From Bosea sp. NBC_00550 (GTDB lineage: Bacteria; Pseudomonadota; Alphaproteobacteria; Rhizobiales; Beijerinckiaceae), in NCBI RefSeq assembly GCF_026020075.1, contig NZ_CP102773.1:496001-560000 (forward strand): 64,000 nt of DNA, given 5' to 3'. Shown piece after piece: positions 31,117-40,138 of this stretch. The number at the start of each line of letters is the position of its first letter. Position 1 is the stretch's first letter. The notes below the pieces were generated by a model, which saw only the letters and a program-made list of their open reading frames with translations, was not told where the DNA came from and did no database searches. Both the position numbers and the translations under genes were made by a program.

Positions 31117-31454
31117 ATGGCAAGGAATTCGAAGTCCAATCGGCCCAATGGCTCCCACGGCGCCACCCAGCTCCCTTCAGTCATCATCACGAGCTACAAC
31201 CTCGAGGCCCGGGACAAGAAGACTTCGTCGGCGATCGGGCGCGGCGCGGCGCCATATTCGACCATCTTGAGGAATTGCGGGAGGCTCTGCGCGAGACGGG
31301 CGAGGACCCGATCGACGTACCGAGTGAGGAGCTGAAGAAAAAGGATCTCGACGCACTGCTGGCCGGAGATGATGCCGAGGCGGCAGCGCTGCAGCTACGA
31401 GAACCGATCTCGGCCATCCAACCGACCCCAGGAGCCGATCCGATAATCAGGTAG
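31117..31454 (+). pseudogene. N-terminal remnant of a conserved protein, frameshifted
   Basis: From the ATG at 31117 one frame reads ARNSKSNRPNGSHGATQLPS and VIITSYNLEARDK. A shift then continues with FVGDRARRGAIFDHLEELRE, GEDPIDVPSEELKKKDLDAL and AGDDAEAAALQ, ending early at 31454. The pattern recalls the start of long ROK-type proteins found in this order, but that identification is tentative. The rest of the gene is absent, and it lies just upstream of the Rieske-FAD oxidoreductase. Confidence 0.45.
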
Positions 31455-31525
31455 AGGCGGAGTCAGAACCGTTCGAACATATTCCATCCGGGGACGTTGG
31501 ACGCAGATCACTGCCGAGGTCTCCC

Positions 31526-33049
31526 ATGAATGCGAAACGTGAACGAAGCCGTTCGGTCTGGATGGATGTAAAGGTAGCACCCGACGCCCGGCGCCTTCAG
31601 GCGGACCACGCGGCAGACGTGGCGGTAGTCGGCGCAGGCATCGCGGGCCTGTCCATCGCTTATGAACTTGCAGTGCGCGGTCTATCCGTCGTCGTGCTTG
31701 ATCGAGGTGCGATCGCCGGCGGCATGACATCCCGCACCACTGCCCATCTTGCGCCCATTTGCGACGATTCCCTGAGCGAGTTGCTATCGATGCGCGGGCA
31801 GGAGCTGGCGAAGGGATTTCACGCAAGCCAGAGTGCCGCCGTTGATCGGATCGAGTCTATCCAAAAAGAGCTTCAGATAGACTGCGAGTTTAGGCGTCTC
31901 GACGGAATCCTTTTCCTGGATCCGGAAAGCGACGAGAGCGTCCTCGACGACGAGGTTTCCGCGGCGATGGACATCGGGGTCACCGTCGAACGCGGAAAAG
32001 GTCTGCCCTTGCGGACACTCGACGAGCGCCCGTTCCTACGCTACCCGGCTCAGGCGACTTTTCATCCGCTTAAGTATCTCCGAGGCGTGGCGGATGCGCT
32101 CACCAAGAAAGGCGCGCGCCTCCATGCCAACACCGCAGTTATCGAGGTGAAGGAGGGGGATGACCACGTCGAGCTAAAGTTGGAGTCAGGTCACACTGTG
32201 ACGGTCGGGCATGCCGTTATTGCGACGAATTCTCCCATCCATGATCTCGTCGCCCTTCACACCAAGCAGGCGCCCTATCGGACCTACGCCATGGGCTTCG
32301 AAATCGAGGCGGGGAAGCTGAACGACGCGCTCTACTGGGATACGCAAGATCCCTATCACTATGTCCGCCTGACGCCTGGCGAAGACGGCAAGGACATCCT
32401 CATCGTCGGTGGCGAGGATCACAAGACGGGCGAGGCTGACGATGCCGATGCGCGTTTCGCCGCCCTCACCTCCTGGATCAAGACCCTCGTCCCGGATCTC
32501 GGTCCGGAACGCTATCGCTGGTCGGGGCAGGTCATGGATACGCTCGATTATTGCGGCTTCATCGGACGCGAGGCCGGCAGCGAACGTGTCCTGGTCTCCG
32601 CCGGCGACTCCGGGCAAGGCATCACCCACGGCGTGGTTGCCGGCCTGCTCATTCCCGACCTCATTCTCGGGCGCGAGAATTATTTGACCGCAGTCTACGA
32701 CCCCAACCGGAAGCCTCTTAAGGCCGCGACGACTTATGTCAGCGAGAACATTACAGCGGTGAAAAATTTCGCCGAGTACCTCGCTCCCGGCGAGCTGACC
32801 TCCATCGACGAGCTCAAGCCTGGTCAAGGCGCGATCGTGAGGCGCGGCCTGAGCAAAATCGCCGCCTACCGGACCGAGAAGGGCGAGGTCATCGAGAAGT
32901 TGGCGGTCTGTACGCACCTTGGCTGCCACCTTCATTGGAACTCGTTCGAAGTCTGCTGGGATTGCCCTTGCCACGGATCGCATTTCTCTCCGGACGGGAG
33001 CGTATTGAACGCCCCGGCTATCGGACCGCTCTCGGATGTTGATGAATAG
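31526..33049 (+). CDS. FAD-dependent oxidoreductase with C-terminal Rieske domain
   Basis: A 507-residue fusion. Residues about 30-390 form a DAO-type FAD domain with VAVVGAGIAGLSIAYELAVR near the N terminus and the late FAD contact RVLVSAGDSGQGITHGVVAG. Residues about 430-507 form a Rieske [2Fe-2S] domain with CTHLGCHLHWN and CPCHGSHFSPDGSVL, complete with two Cys and two His. Homologues in YhfW-type families are annotated as FAD-dependent oxidoreductase/Rieske proteins; the substrate is unknown, possibly an amine or a stress product. The stop is followed three bases later by a decayed VOC gene. It appears intact with a clear ATG start. Confidence 0.9.
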   Translation: MNAKRERSRSVWMDVKVAPDARRLQADHAADVAVVGAGIAGLSIAYELAVRGLSVVVLDRGAIAGGMTSRTTAHLAPICDDSLSELLSMRGQELAKGFHASQSAAVDRIESIQKELQIDCEFRRLDGILFLDPESDESVLDDEVSAAMDIGVTVERGKGLPLRTLDERPFLRYPAQATFHPLKYLRGVADALTKKGARLHANTAVIEVKEGDDHVELKLESGHTVTVGHAVIATNSPIHDLVALHTKQAPYRTYAMGFEIEAGKLNDALYWDTQDPYHYVRLTPGEDGKDILIVGGEDHKTGEADDADARFAALTSWIKTLVPDLGPERYRWSGQVMDTLDYCGFIGREAGSERVLVSAGDSGQGITHGVVAGLLIPDLILGRENYLTAVYDPNRKPLKAATTYVSENITAVKNFAEYLAPGELTSIDELKPGQGAIVRRGLSKIAAYRTEKGEVIEKLAVCTHLGCHLHWNSFEVCWDCPCHGSHFSPDGSVLNAPAIGPLSDVDE

Positions 33050-33051
33050 TC

Positions 33052-33341
33052 ATGATTATCATATCTCGCTTGGAACCAATGTCTTGGCCAGCAGAGAGTT
33101 ATATGACGCCGTGCTCGAGTGTGTTTGCTTTCTCAGCCTAACGGAAAACGCATACCCCACAGATTTTGGCGTATCGAGTCTGCTGGTCAGCTTGGAAACG
33201 GGCGCCAACGGCGAGCGGGCGAGCGCAGGAAACAGCGTCCATATCGCTTTCGGCTCAGGGTGGCCGAAGGTGGGTTGTTCCTTATTTGTGCTTGATCCGG
33301 GCGGAAACAAGATCGAGGCGGTCACGCGTCACGGCAAATGA
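33052..33341 (+). pseudogene. Glyoxalase/VOC family protein, decayed
   Basis: The beginning reads MI-HISLGTN once a single missing base is restored (ATGATTA-TCATATCTCG), followed by ASRELYDAVLE. The middle is shortened and unrecognisable. The end is clear: ERASAGNSVHIAFGSG and FVLDPGGNKIEAV, typical of VOC proteins of about 125 residues. A large internal deletion and the early frameshift make it inactive. Confidence 0.75.
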
Positions 33342-33388
33342 ACCGACGCTGCTATTAGAACCACACCATATTCATTCGGGAGTTTACA

Positions 33389-33679
33389 ATGAACACGGCC
33401 AACTTGCAGCTTGAAGGCCTAATGCTCTCTGTCGCCGCCCTGTTTGAGGAACTGAAGCGAAAAGGAGTGCTTGCCGCTTCTGAGATAGAGGCGGCGCTTG
33501 CTCGCGCTGAAAACGGTGCGTCCGAGAGGACCACGGAACTCTCCGAGGCCAACGCCGAAGCAATCCGCTTTCCGATCCGCTTTCTGAAAGAGGCGCTGCG
33601 AGAATCCAACGACGCCTTGGATTATCGCAGCGTCGCCGCAAAGGTGGGTAGAGCGCGGGACGTCCGTCAAACTCGATAA
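33389..33679 (+). CDS. Small helical hypothetical protein
   Basis: Ninety-six residues beginning MNTANLQLEGLMLSVAALFE, then LKRKGVLAASEIEAALARAE and a Glu/Asn-rich segment ending FPIRFLKEALRESND. It is mostly helical and acidic, with no membrane segment or signal peptide. Similar short proteins occur in Hyphomicrobiales near stress genes, but I know no function. The ATG at 33389 is preceded by GGGAG. It is the last plus-strand gene before the katE block. Confidence 0.7.
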   Translation: MNTANLQLEGLMLSVAALFEELKRKGVLAASEIEAALARAENGASERTTELSEANAEAIRFPIRFLKEALRESNDALDYRSVAAKVGRARDVRQTR

Positions 33680-34185
33680 AGACGCGGGGCGCTCGAGACT
33701 AGCCGGCATAACGCACTGCTGGGCTTGCAGAGCCGATCCTACGTAGGTGGCCAGATCTAGGCGCCCTTCCGTTTCTCGCTGCTGCGGAAGGCAGCTCGCC
33801 TGTCACGGAAGCGAAATAACGCTGCGACCCCTATCAGCGCCCGGGCAGCGGCCACATTGTCCACTCTGACCACGCCGGCCGCCCACAGGCCATGAACTAT
33901 AAAAACGGCCATCGAGAGCCGACGTTGGCGTAGCCGCGAGTTAAGAGCTGACCAGCAACTTCGCGAACGCGTATCAGCTCTCGCTCGGTTGCACCGGCTC
34001 ACCATCTCGGATGATGCAAAGAGCTCAGCCCGCCCGTTGACTGGCGGAGTTGATCAAGAGCGAAATGCCAAGAGATCACTAGATTGCTATGCCGCCGCCG
34101 ACGGCCTCGTAGTACCGAGCCCGTCGCTGATTTAGACGTGAACCAAACTCTAGGCGGCTGGCTGCGGCTCCGACCAAACGAGCAT
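33680..34185. other. Intergenic stretch downstream of katE
   Basis: Between the small helical gene and the convergent katE end. A minus-strand frame 33757-34005 contains MAVFIVHGLWAAGVVRVDNV but nothing else supports it. No terminator with a clear hairpin and T-tract was found. Confidence 0.35.
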
Positions 34186-36282
34186 TTACGCCAGCATGCG
34201 GACTTTCGGCTCGCGGCCCCATTGCCGCGTTCGCGCCGGAAGCAGGAACGCCTCCACGGCTTTGCCCAGCGCGACGATCCCGTCATCCGGCTCGACTCCG
34301 GCCTTGTCGAGAAGCGGCTCGGCCTCAACGCTGTAGCCGATCGCCTTGAGATGCCCGAAGGCGTCCTTGGCGAAATCGACCGCCGCACCTTCTTTCATCA
34401 ACATCGCGCAACCGTCCTCGGAAAGGATGATCGCCACCGCGTCGAAGAGCACGGAAGGCGAGCCGGCGAGCTGGCCATCGGCCTTGAGTGTCTTCCCGTC
34501 CTTGAGCTTCACGCCGCCGATCTTCGGCGCGACGATCTTGACGGCTCCGCCATCGCCTTCGACGGCGGCCTTGACGGCGGCGACGACTGCCCCGTCCGCC
34601 CCATCCGAAACCAATATGCCGACAGTCCGCCCCTTCAGAGTCTCAGGGTACTTGCCGACAATCCGGAGCGCCAGCGACGGCTCCATGTCGACCGGCGCTA
34701 TACCCGGCTCGGAAGCCTTTGGCAGGGGCATCGCAAGCCCATCGGCAACGCGCTGCGCTAGGGTTTCATCGACATTAACGAGATTCGACAGCACGCGATT
34801 GCGGACGTGCTCCAGAGTGACCTTCGACAGCTCAAAGACGAGAGCACTCGCCAGATGCGCTTGCTCGATCTCGCTCTGCGAGCGGAAAAACAATCGGGCA
34901 TGGCTGTAATGATCTGCGAAGCTCTCTGCGCGCAGACGAACCTTATGCTCCTCGACCGGAATCGCACCAGTCCGGAACCCGCCTATCGGGTCCTCGCGAG
35001 GGCCGCTAGCCTCGCCGGCCTCGTTGAGGCTGTTGGGCTCGTAGTTTGCCCGGCCGGTGAAGACCTGGGTCTGCATATGCCCATCGCGCTGCAGGTTCTG
35101 GAAGGGGCAGCCCTTGGCCCTGTTGATCGGAATCTGGTGGAAGTTCACGGTCCCGAGCCGAGAGAGCTGCGTGTCCTGGTAGGAGAACAGGCGACCTTGC
35201 AGCAGCGGGTCTTCCGAGACATCGATACCGGGCGGCATATTTGTCGGCAGGAACGCGGACTGCTCGGTCTCGGCGAAGAAGTTGTCCGGATTTCGGTTCA
35301 GCACCATGCGACCGATGATGCGGATCGGCACCAATTCCTCGGGGATCACCTTAGTTGCGTCAAGAATGTCGAAGGGCAGAGCATCGGCCTCCTCCTGGCT
35401 GAGCAACTGCACGCCGAAGTCCCACTCCGGGAAATCCCCCTTGGCGATGGCCTCATGCAGATCGCGGCGATGGTAGTCCGGGTCGGCACCGGCGATCTTC
35501 ACCGCCTCATCCCAGCAGGTGGATTGGGTCCCGAGCTTGGGGCGCCAGTGGAACTTGACGAAGGTCGGCGTATTCTTGTCGTTGAGCAGGCGGAACGTGT
35601 TGACGCCGAAACCCTCGATCATCCGCAGCGAGCGCGGTATCGCACGGTCCGACATCGCCCACATGACCATGTGGGTCGATTCGGGCATCAGTCCCACGAA
35701 GTCCCAGAAAGTGTCGTGGGCGCTGGCTGCCTGAGGGTAGCCGCGGTCGGCCTCCATCTTCACCGCATGGATCAGGTCGGGAAACTTGATTGCGTCCTGG
35801 ATAAAAAAGACGGGAATGTTGTTGCCGACGAGATCCCAATTGCCTTCCTTGGTGTAGAATTTCACCGCGAAGCCACGGACGTCGCGCGGCGTGTCGACTG
35901 AGCCGGCCCCGCCAGCGACCGTCGAGAAGCGCGTGAAGACCTCAGTCCTGACTCCGACTTCGGTCAGGATTTTGGCACGAGAGAACTCCCCCAACGACTG
36001 GGTCAGTTCGAAAAAACCATGGGCGGCCGAACCGCGTGCATGGACAATGCGCTCAGGGATGCGTTCGTGGTCGAAATGCTGGATCTTCTCACGCAGGACG
36101 AAGTCTTCGAGCAACGTTGGACCGCGACCGCCTGCCTTCAGTGAATTCTGGTTGTCGCTGACGGGAACGCCATGATTGGTGGTGATCCGGCCGTCCGGCG
36201 CGACGGCTGTCTGGTGCAGTTCGCCGCCGTTGCCGATCGAGACTTTGGAATTGGCGGTTTCATCGCGGGGAGAGCGGGCCAT
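34186..36282 (-). CDS. katE: Catalase HPII (large-subunit catalase)
   Basis: A 698-residue clade II catalase. The heme-dependent core (about 40-530) shows the catalytic His in RIVHARGSAAHGFFE, the distal Asn in GNNIPVFFIQDAIKFPD, and the proximal heme Tyr in LFSYQDTQLSRLG. The extra C-terminal domain (about 570-698, TVGILVSDGADGAVVAAVKA, with AGSPSVLFDAVAIILSEDG) is the flavodoxin/class I amidotransferase-like domain of HPII. It removes hydrogen peroxide in stationary phase and stress. An exact EcfG-type promoter lies 130 bases upstream (36412-36437). It is monocistronic and looks intact. Confidence 0.96.
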   Translation of the reverse strand: MARSPRDETANSKVSIGNGGELHQTAVAPDGRITTNHGVPVSDNQNSLKAGGRGPTLLEDFVLREKIQHFDHERIPERIVHARGSAAHGFFELTQSLGEFSRAKILTEVGVRTEVFTRFSTVAGGAGSVDTPRDVRGFAVKFYTKEGNWDLVGNNIPVFFIQDAIKFPDLIHAVKMEADRGYPQAASAHDTFWDFVGLMPESTHMVMWAMSDRAIPRSLRMIEGFGVNTFRLLNDKNTPTFVKFHWRPKLGTQSTCWDEAVKIAGADPDYHRRDLHEAIAKGDFPEWDFGVQLLSQEEADALPFDILDATKVIPEELVPIRIIGRMVLNRNPDNFFAETEQSAFLPTNMPPGIDVSEDPLLQGRLFSYQDTQLSRLGTVNFHQIPINRAKGCPFQNLQRDGHMQTQVFTGRANYEPNSLNEAGEASGPREDPIGGFRTGAIPVEEHKVRLRAESFADHYSHARLFFRSQSEIEQAHLASALVFELSKVTLEHVRNRVLSNLVNVDETLAQRVADGLAMPLPKASEPGIAPVDMEPSLALRIVGKYPETLKGRTVGILVSDGADGAVVAAVKAAVEGDGGAVKIVAPKIGGVKLKDGKTLKADGQLAGSPSVLFDAVAIILSEDGCAMLMKEGAAVDFAKDAFGHLKAIGYSVEAEPLLDKAGVEPDDGIVALGKAVEAFLLPARTRQWGREPKVRMLA

Positions 36283-36411
36283 GGATCCTTGTCCTTGCTT
36301 GCTGACGCGCGAGCCGCATATGTCGCTCGGTTTCGAGCGGATCGAGGCTCATCTTGATCGGTTCGGCGAGGAGGAGGCGTCGATATCTCCGCCCTCGTGG
36401 AGTGCTCACAG

Positions 36412-36437
36412 AACGAAATGAGCGGTCCTTAAGTTCC
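36412..36437 (-). promoter_or_regulatory. EcfG-type promoter of katE
   Basis: On the minus strand GGAAC, 17 bases, CGTT, an exact match to the general-stress consensus, with about 130 bases of leader before the start codon at 36282. Confidence 0.75.
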
Positions 36438-36704
36438 GGCGTCCACTTGGCCCTTGGCGATGCTCCTCGCCTGCTATATTTTGCGTCAGATAACCCGGGG
36501 CAATGCTTCGTGACGAACGTCGCTGAGATTTACAGCAACATCAAAGGCAGACTAGGATTGCCCTGCGACTGGCACGTGACTTTTATTAATAGCAAGAGGT
36601 CATTTATAAGATTAAAAATATAATATCAGTAGTTTACAGTAACTATATTTTCATATGGTAATTTCATACTTTAAGTTTCAGAGTTACTGTAGATTTATAA
36701 AACG
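36438..36704. other. AT-rich intergenic island with an inverted repeat
   Basis: From about 36585 to 36715 the sequence is strikingly AT-rich against the high-GC background. It holds the perfect inverted repeat TACAGTAACT (36635-36644) and AGTTACTGTA (36682-36691). It lies just past the stop of the glucosidase gene; no gene is seen. Confidence 0.5.
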
Positions 36705-38951
36705 CTATTTCGTTTTGATCATGACCACGCGCGCACTGCTCTCATCCCATCGCCTGAGCACATTCAACGTCACATCGCTCTTGTGGCGATGCACGCGCAA
36801 ATCGAATTGTGACGCTCCCAGTTTCAATCCGCGAATTGTAACATCGTCGAGGAACGAGGGAAGGACCGGATCGATCAGCGTGACCTCATTCGTGGCTGCC
36901 GGCAGGTGTAGGCCTAGGCAGGCGGCTAACAGCGCGAAGGGGGCGGCCGCGGCCCAGGCCTGTGGTGAACAAGCGACCGGATACGCGGTCGGACCGCGCC
37001 GGCGCCTCCTCAAGAATCCGCAGAACAACTCCGGTAGGCGCTGCTGGTCTTGGTAGGTTGCCGCGTCGAAGATCGCCTCGAATAAGCGTGCTGCCTGGAG
37101 CTTGAAACCGTATTTCGCGAAACCAAAAGCGATCAGGGCGTTGTCATGCGGCCAGATCGAGCCGTTGTGATAAGACATGGGATTATAGCGAGTTTCGCTG
37201 GCGTTCAGGGTTCGGATACCCCAGCCGCTAAAGGCGGCTTCACTCATCAGGGTCTCGACGACCCGTATTGCGCGCGCGGGTTCTGCGATACCACCAAATA
37301 GGGCATGTCCCGCGTTCGACGATCGGACACGGCAGGGCTTCTTGTCTCCGTCCAGCGCCAGCGCGTAACTGCCGATCTCCTCGCACCAGAATTCTTCGTC
37401 GAAGCGGGCTCGCAACATGGAAGCCTCCTGCCGCAACGCGTCCGCCCGAGCATCCAGGCGGAGAGCGATCGCCATGGTCGACGCGGCCTGTTTGGCGGCA
37501 TAGACGTAAGCCTGAACTTCGACCAGCGCGATAGGTCCTCGGGCCAGGGAGCCATCCGCGTGTGAAATCGAATCGTGGCTGTCCTTCCAGCCTTGATTGG
37601 CCAGCCCGCTTTCAGTCTCGCGATAGTATTCGACGAACCCATCCCCATCGCGATCGCCGAAGGTGTCGCACCATTGCAGTGCCGCCTCGATATTTCCCCA
37701 GAGTCGCTCAATCGTGGCCAGATCGCCAGTGCGCTCAAAATACTGGCCGGCCAGCATGACGAAGAGCGGAGTTGCATCTACAGAACCATAATAGAAGCCG
37801 AAAGGAACTTCCCCGAGATTGGCCATCTCGCCGCTTCGGCGTTCGTGCAGAATCTTGCCGGGTTGGGCGTCGGCTTCGGGATCGCTGCTAACGGCCTGCG
37901 CCCTTGCCAGCCGAAGCAGAACACCTTGCGCCACCATCGGATCAGCCCATAACAGCATCATCGCGGTGATGATCCCGTCGCGACCGAACATCGTCGAAAA
38001 CCAAGGAATGCCGGCGTAAGGGTAGATTCCCTCGGCATTGCGCGTCACAAGCGTATACACATCGGAGGTCGAGCGACTGATCAGGTCGTTGAAGAGGGTG
38101 TTCGTCGAATCCACCTTGGCGATGCTCGCTGTCAGCGCGCGTAGGTCTCGACGAGCCCGCTGGTAGGCCTTGGCAAAGCCAATCGGTGATACGCCTGATG
38201 TGCCCACGGCAAGCCCGCCCGAAGCCTCGGCATCTATCAATTCGCAGGCAACGGTCACGAGTAGCGACGTCCGCTCGCCGGGCTTGAGGGCAAACCGGAA
38301 CGAGGCGAAATCCTTCGTCAGTTGGAGCGGTGCCGGTTCGAAGCGGAGAACCGTTCGGCGCGTCCTGTCGTCGAGGCCGCGATAGGAGAATTCTACGAGC
38401 GAAGAAATGGCCCGGCCGTCCATTTCACCGCGATGGGCCCGCTTCATCCCCCTCACCTCAAACAAATCACGGAAGTCTGCATCGAAGGCCAGAGACAGGC
38501 TGAATTCGTGGGGAACGCGGTCGAAATTGCGTAAGCCAATCCGCTCGTAGCACGCCGAATTCCAGAGGAACTTTGTCCGCTCTATTGCGATGGCGTCGCG
38601 CGGAATGAGCGCGTTGCCGTCGCCGCGAGCAATTTCAGGATTGGCCAAATCCACGGTGAGGGAAGCATTGTCGTCTTGGATGACCGAGCTGAGCAGGAGC
38701 GGCCGCTTGCCTTCGAAGAACAGTTGCAGCCGGGAAAGATGCCGGGTGTCATTGCAGAAAATGCCTTCGGACGTACCAGGGGTGATACCCATGTCCCCAT
38801 AGCTGTCGAGAACCGCGAAGGCATCACCGGATTTCAGTGTGCGGAGCGGTCGTTCCACGAGAGATGGATGGGCATCGAGAGCGTGATCAGCCAACTGCTC
38901 GTGGGGTGGTGGAATCTCGCGCTCACGCGCTGCGATGCCATGCTCCTTCAT
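36705..38951 (-). CDS. Amylo-alpha-1,6-glucosidase (glycogen-debranching type)
   Basis: A 748-residue protein. The N-terminal domain (about 30-240) is the GDE_N_bis module, with LKSGDAFAVLDSYGDM and GTSEGIFCNDTRHLSRLQLF. The C-terminal (alpha/alpha)6 barrel (about 280-700) has the GH63/GH133-like motifs GIPWFSTMFGRDGIITAMML, NQGWKDSHDSISHADG, RYNPMSYHNGSIWPHDNALI and GFAKYG, with acidic residues at the expected places. It hydrolyses alpha-1,6 branches or related glucosides in the cytoplasm. The start overlaps the end of the glycosyltransferase gene by four bases, so the two are translationally coupled. This pair is common in Hyphomicrobiales stress islands. Confidence 0.92.
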   Translation of the reverse strand: MKEHGIAAREREIPPPHEQLADHALDAHPSLVERPLRTLKSGDAFAVLDSYGDMGITPGTSEGIFCNDTRHLSRLQLFFEGKRPLLLSSVIQDDNASLTVDLANPEIARGDGNALIPRDAIAIERTKFLWNSACYERIGLRNFDRVPHEFSLSLAFDADFRDLFEVRGMKRAHRGEMDGRAISSLVEFSYRGLDDRTRRTVLRFEPAPLQLTKDFASFRFALKPGERTSLLVTVACELIDAEASGGLAVGTSGVSPIGFAKAYQRARRDLRALTASIAKVDSTNTLFNDLISRSTSDVYTLVTRNAEGIYPYAGIPWFSTMFGRDGIITAMMLLWADPMVAQGVLLRLARAQAVSSDPEADAQPGKILHERRSGEMANLGEVPFGFYYGSVDATPLFVMLAGQYFERTGDLATIERLWGNIEAALQWCDTFGDRDGDGFVEYYRETESGLANQGWKDSHDSISHADGSLARGPIALVEVQAYVYAAKQAASTMAIALRLDARADALRQEASMLRARFDEEFWCEEIGSYALALDGDKKPCRVRSSNAGHALFGGIAEPARAIRVVETLMSEAAFSGWGIRTLNASETRYNPMSYHNGSIWPHDNALIAFGFAKYGFKLQAARLFEAIFDAATYQDQQRLPELFCGFLRRRRRGPTAYPVACSPQAWAAAAPFALLAACLGLHLPAATNEVTLIDPVLPSFLDDVTIRGLKLGASQFDLRVHRHKSDVTLNVLRRWDESSARVVMIKTK

Positions 38952-40066
38952 CCAAAGGCTCCTCCTCGCTGAAGACCGGGCTGGACAGGCCGTAGTGCGT
39001 CACGGCTCTGCGTCCATTGTGCGGCGCTTTGGCGTCCCCCAGACGAACCCAGCAAGCGATTGAAGGCGTCGAGATAATCGCTCGCCATCCGTGCCGCGGT
39101 GAAACGGCTTTCGAAATACCGCCGCACTTCATAGCGATCCATGGTGACGCTGCGCTCCGCGGCTACGACGGCCTCAGCGATGGAATCCACGATGATGCCG
39201 GACACACCGTCTTTGATTACCTCAGGCACCGAGCCGTTGCGCCAGGCAATGACAGGCGTTCCCGCTGACATCGATTCGATCATCACGAGCCCAAAGGGCT
39301 CGGGCCAATCGATCGGGAAGAGCAGCGCGCGCGCACCTGCAAGAAAGGCCGCTTTCTGCCCTTCATCGATCTCGCCTATGAACTCGATCAAGGGATGATC
39401 GAGCAAGGGCTTGATCTCTGCTCGATAATAGTCTTCGTCAACGGGATCGACCTTGGCCGCGATCTTGAGCGGCATGCCAGCCTGCTTTGCGATTTCAATC
39501 GCTCGATCGGGCCGCTTCTCGGGCGTAATCCGCCCGAGAAAAGCGAGATAATCCCCTCCTCGTGGATCGAATGGACACAGACCCCGCCCCAGACCGTGTT
39601 GAACGGTCGCCAGCCAGTTCGCAGTCGCAGGCATTGGGCACCGCTGGCAGTCGGAAATCGATATCAGCGGCATCTGCGGGAAGGCGTGATAAACGGGCAG
39701 GAAATCCGGCAGATCCAACCGGCCATGCAGCGTCGTTACGCATTTCTGGGCAAGATCCGTGAAAACGGCGTGCTGCAGCAGGTCGAGATGGAAATGGATA
39801 ATATCGAAGGAGGCCGCTCGCTCGCGAACTTTGGCGAGCATGGCGAGATGACTGGCCGTGTGATCGCGGATGCCCGCGAGGCGCAGACCTTCTGGCGCGC
39901 ATGCCACCAATTCAGCGGAAGTTTTGGAATCGCCCGACGCGAAAAGAGTGACTTCATGTCCGAGCCGAACGAGTTCCTCGGTCAACCAGGACGCCACCCG
40001 TTCCGTTCCGCCGTACATCTTTGGAGGGACCGCTTCGGCCAGCGGTGCAACTTGCGCAATCCGCAT
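38948..40066 (-). CDS. Glycosyltransferase family 4
   Basis: A 372-residue GT-B fold enzyme. Near the N terminus is RIAQVAPLAEAVPPKMYGGT with the usual glycine-rich nucleotide-sugar loop. The second half holds DYLAFLGRITPEKRPDRAIE, the RALLFPIDWPEPFGLVMIE signature (EPFGLVMIE with the catalytic-type ExFG...E) and AGTPVIAWRNGSVPEVI. It transfers a sugar from an activated donor, product unknown. Together with the coupled downstream debranching-type glucosidase it suggests a glucan or glycoside made under stress. I chose the ATG at 40066 over one 14 codons upstream. A promoter-like element (40111-40135) lies just upstream. Confidence 0.9.
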   Translation of the reverse strand: MRIAQVAPLAEAVPPKMYGGTERVASWLTEELVRLGHEVTLFASGDSKTSAELVACAPEGLRLAGIRDHTASHLAMLAKVRERAASFDIIHFHLDLLQHAVFTDLAQKCVTTLHGRLDLPDFLPVYHAFPQMPLISISDCQRCPMPATANWLATVQHGLGRGLCPFDPRGGDYLAFLGRITPEKRPDRAIEIAKQAGMPLKIAAKVDPVDEDYYRAEIKPLLDHPLIEFIGEIDEGQKAAFLAGARALLFPIDWPEPFGLVMIESMSAGTPVIAWRNGSVPEVIKDGVSGIIVDSIAEAVVAAERSVTMDRYEVRRYFESRFTAARMASDYLDAFNRLLGSSGGRQSAAQWTQSRDALRPVQPGLQRGGAFG

Positions 40067-40110
40067 TCTCTTTCTCCGCCCCCCGCGCCGACATATACAG
40101 GCCAGCATGC

Positions 40111-40135
40111 AACGCCGCTTCGGCCCGAAAGTTCG
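40111..40135 (-). promoter_or_regulatory. Possible EcfG-type promoter (one mismatch)
   Basis: On the minus strand CGAAC (consensus GGAAC), 16 bases, CGTT, 44 bases before the glycosyltransferase start. Suggestive only. Confidence 0.4.
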
Positions 40136-40138
40136 CGC

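Noticed and set aside
34807..35901. A 364-codon plus-strand frame opposite katE
   Set aside because: Antisense to a complete catalase; no family resemblance.
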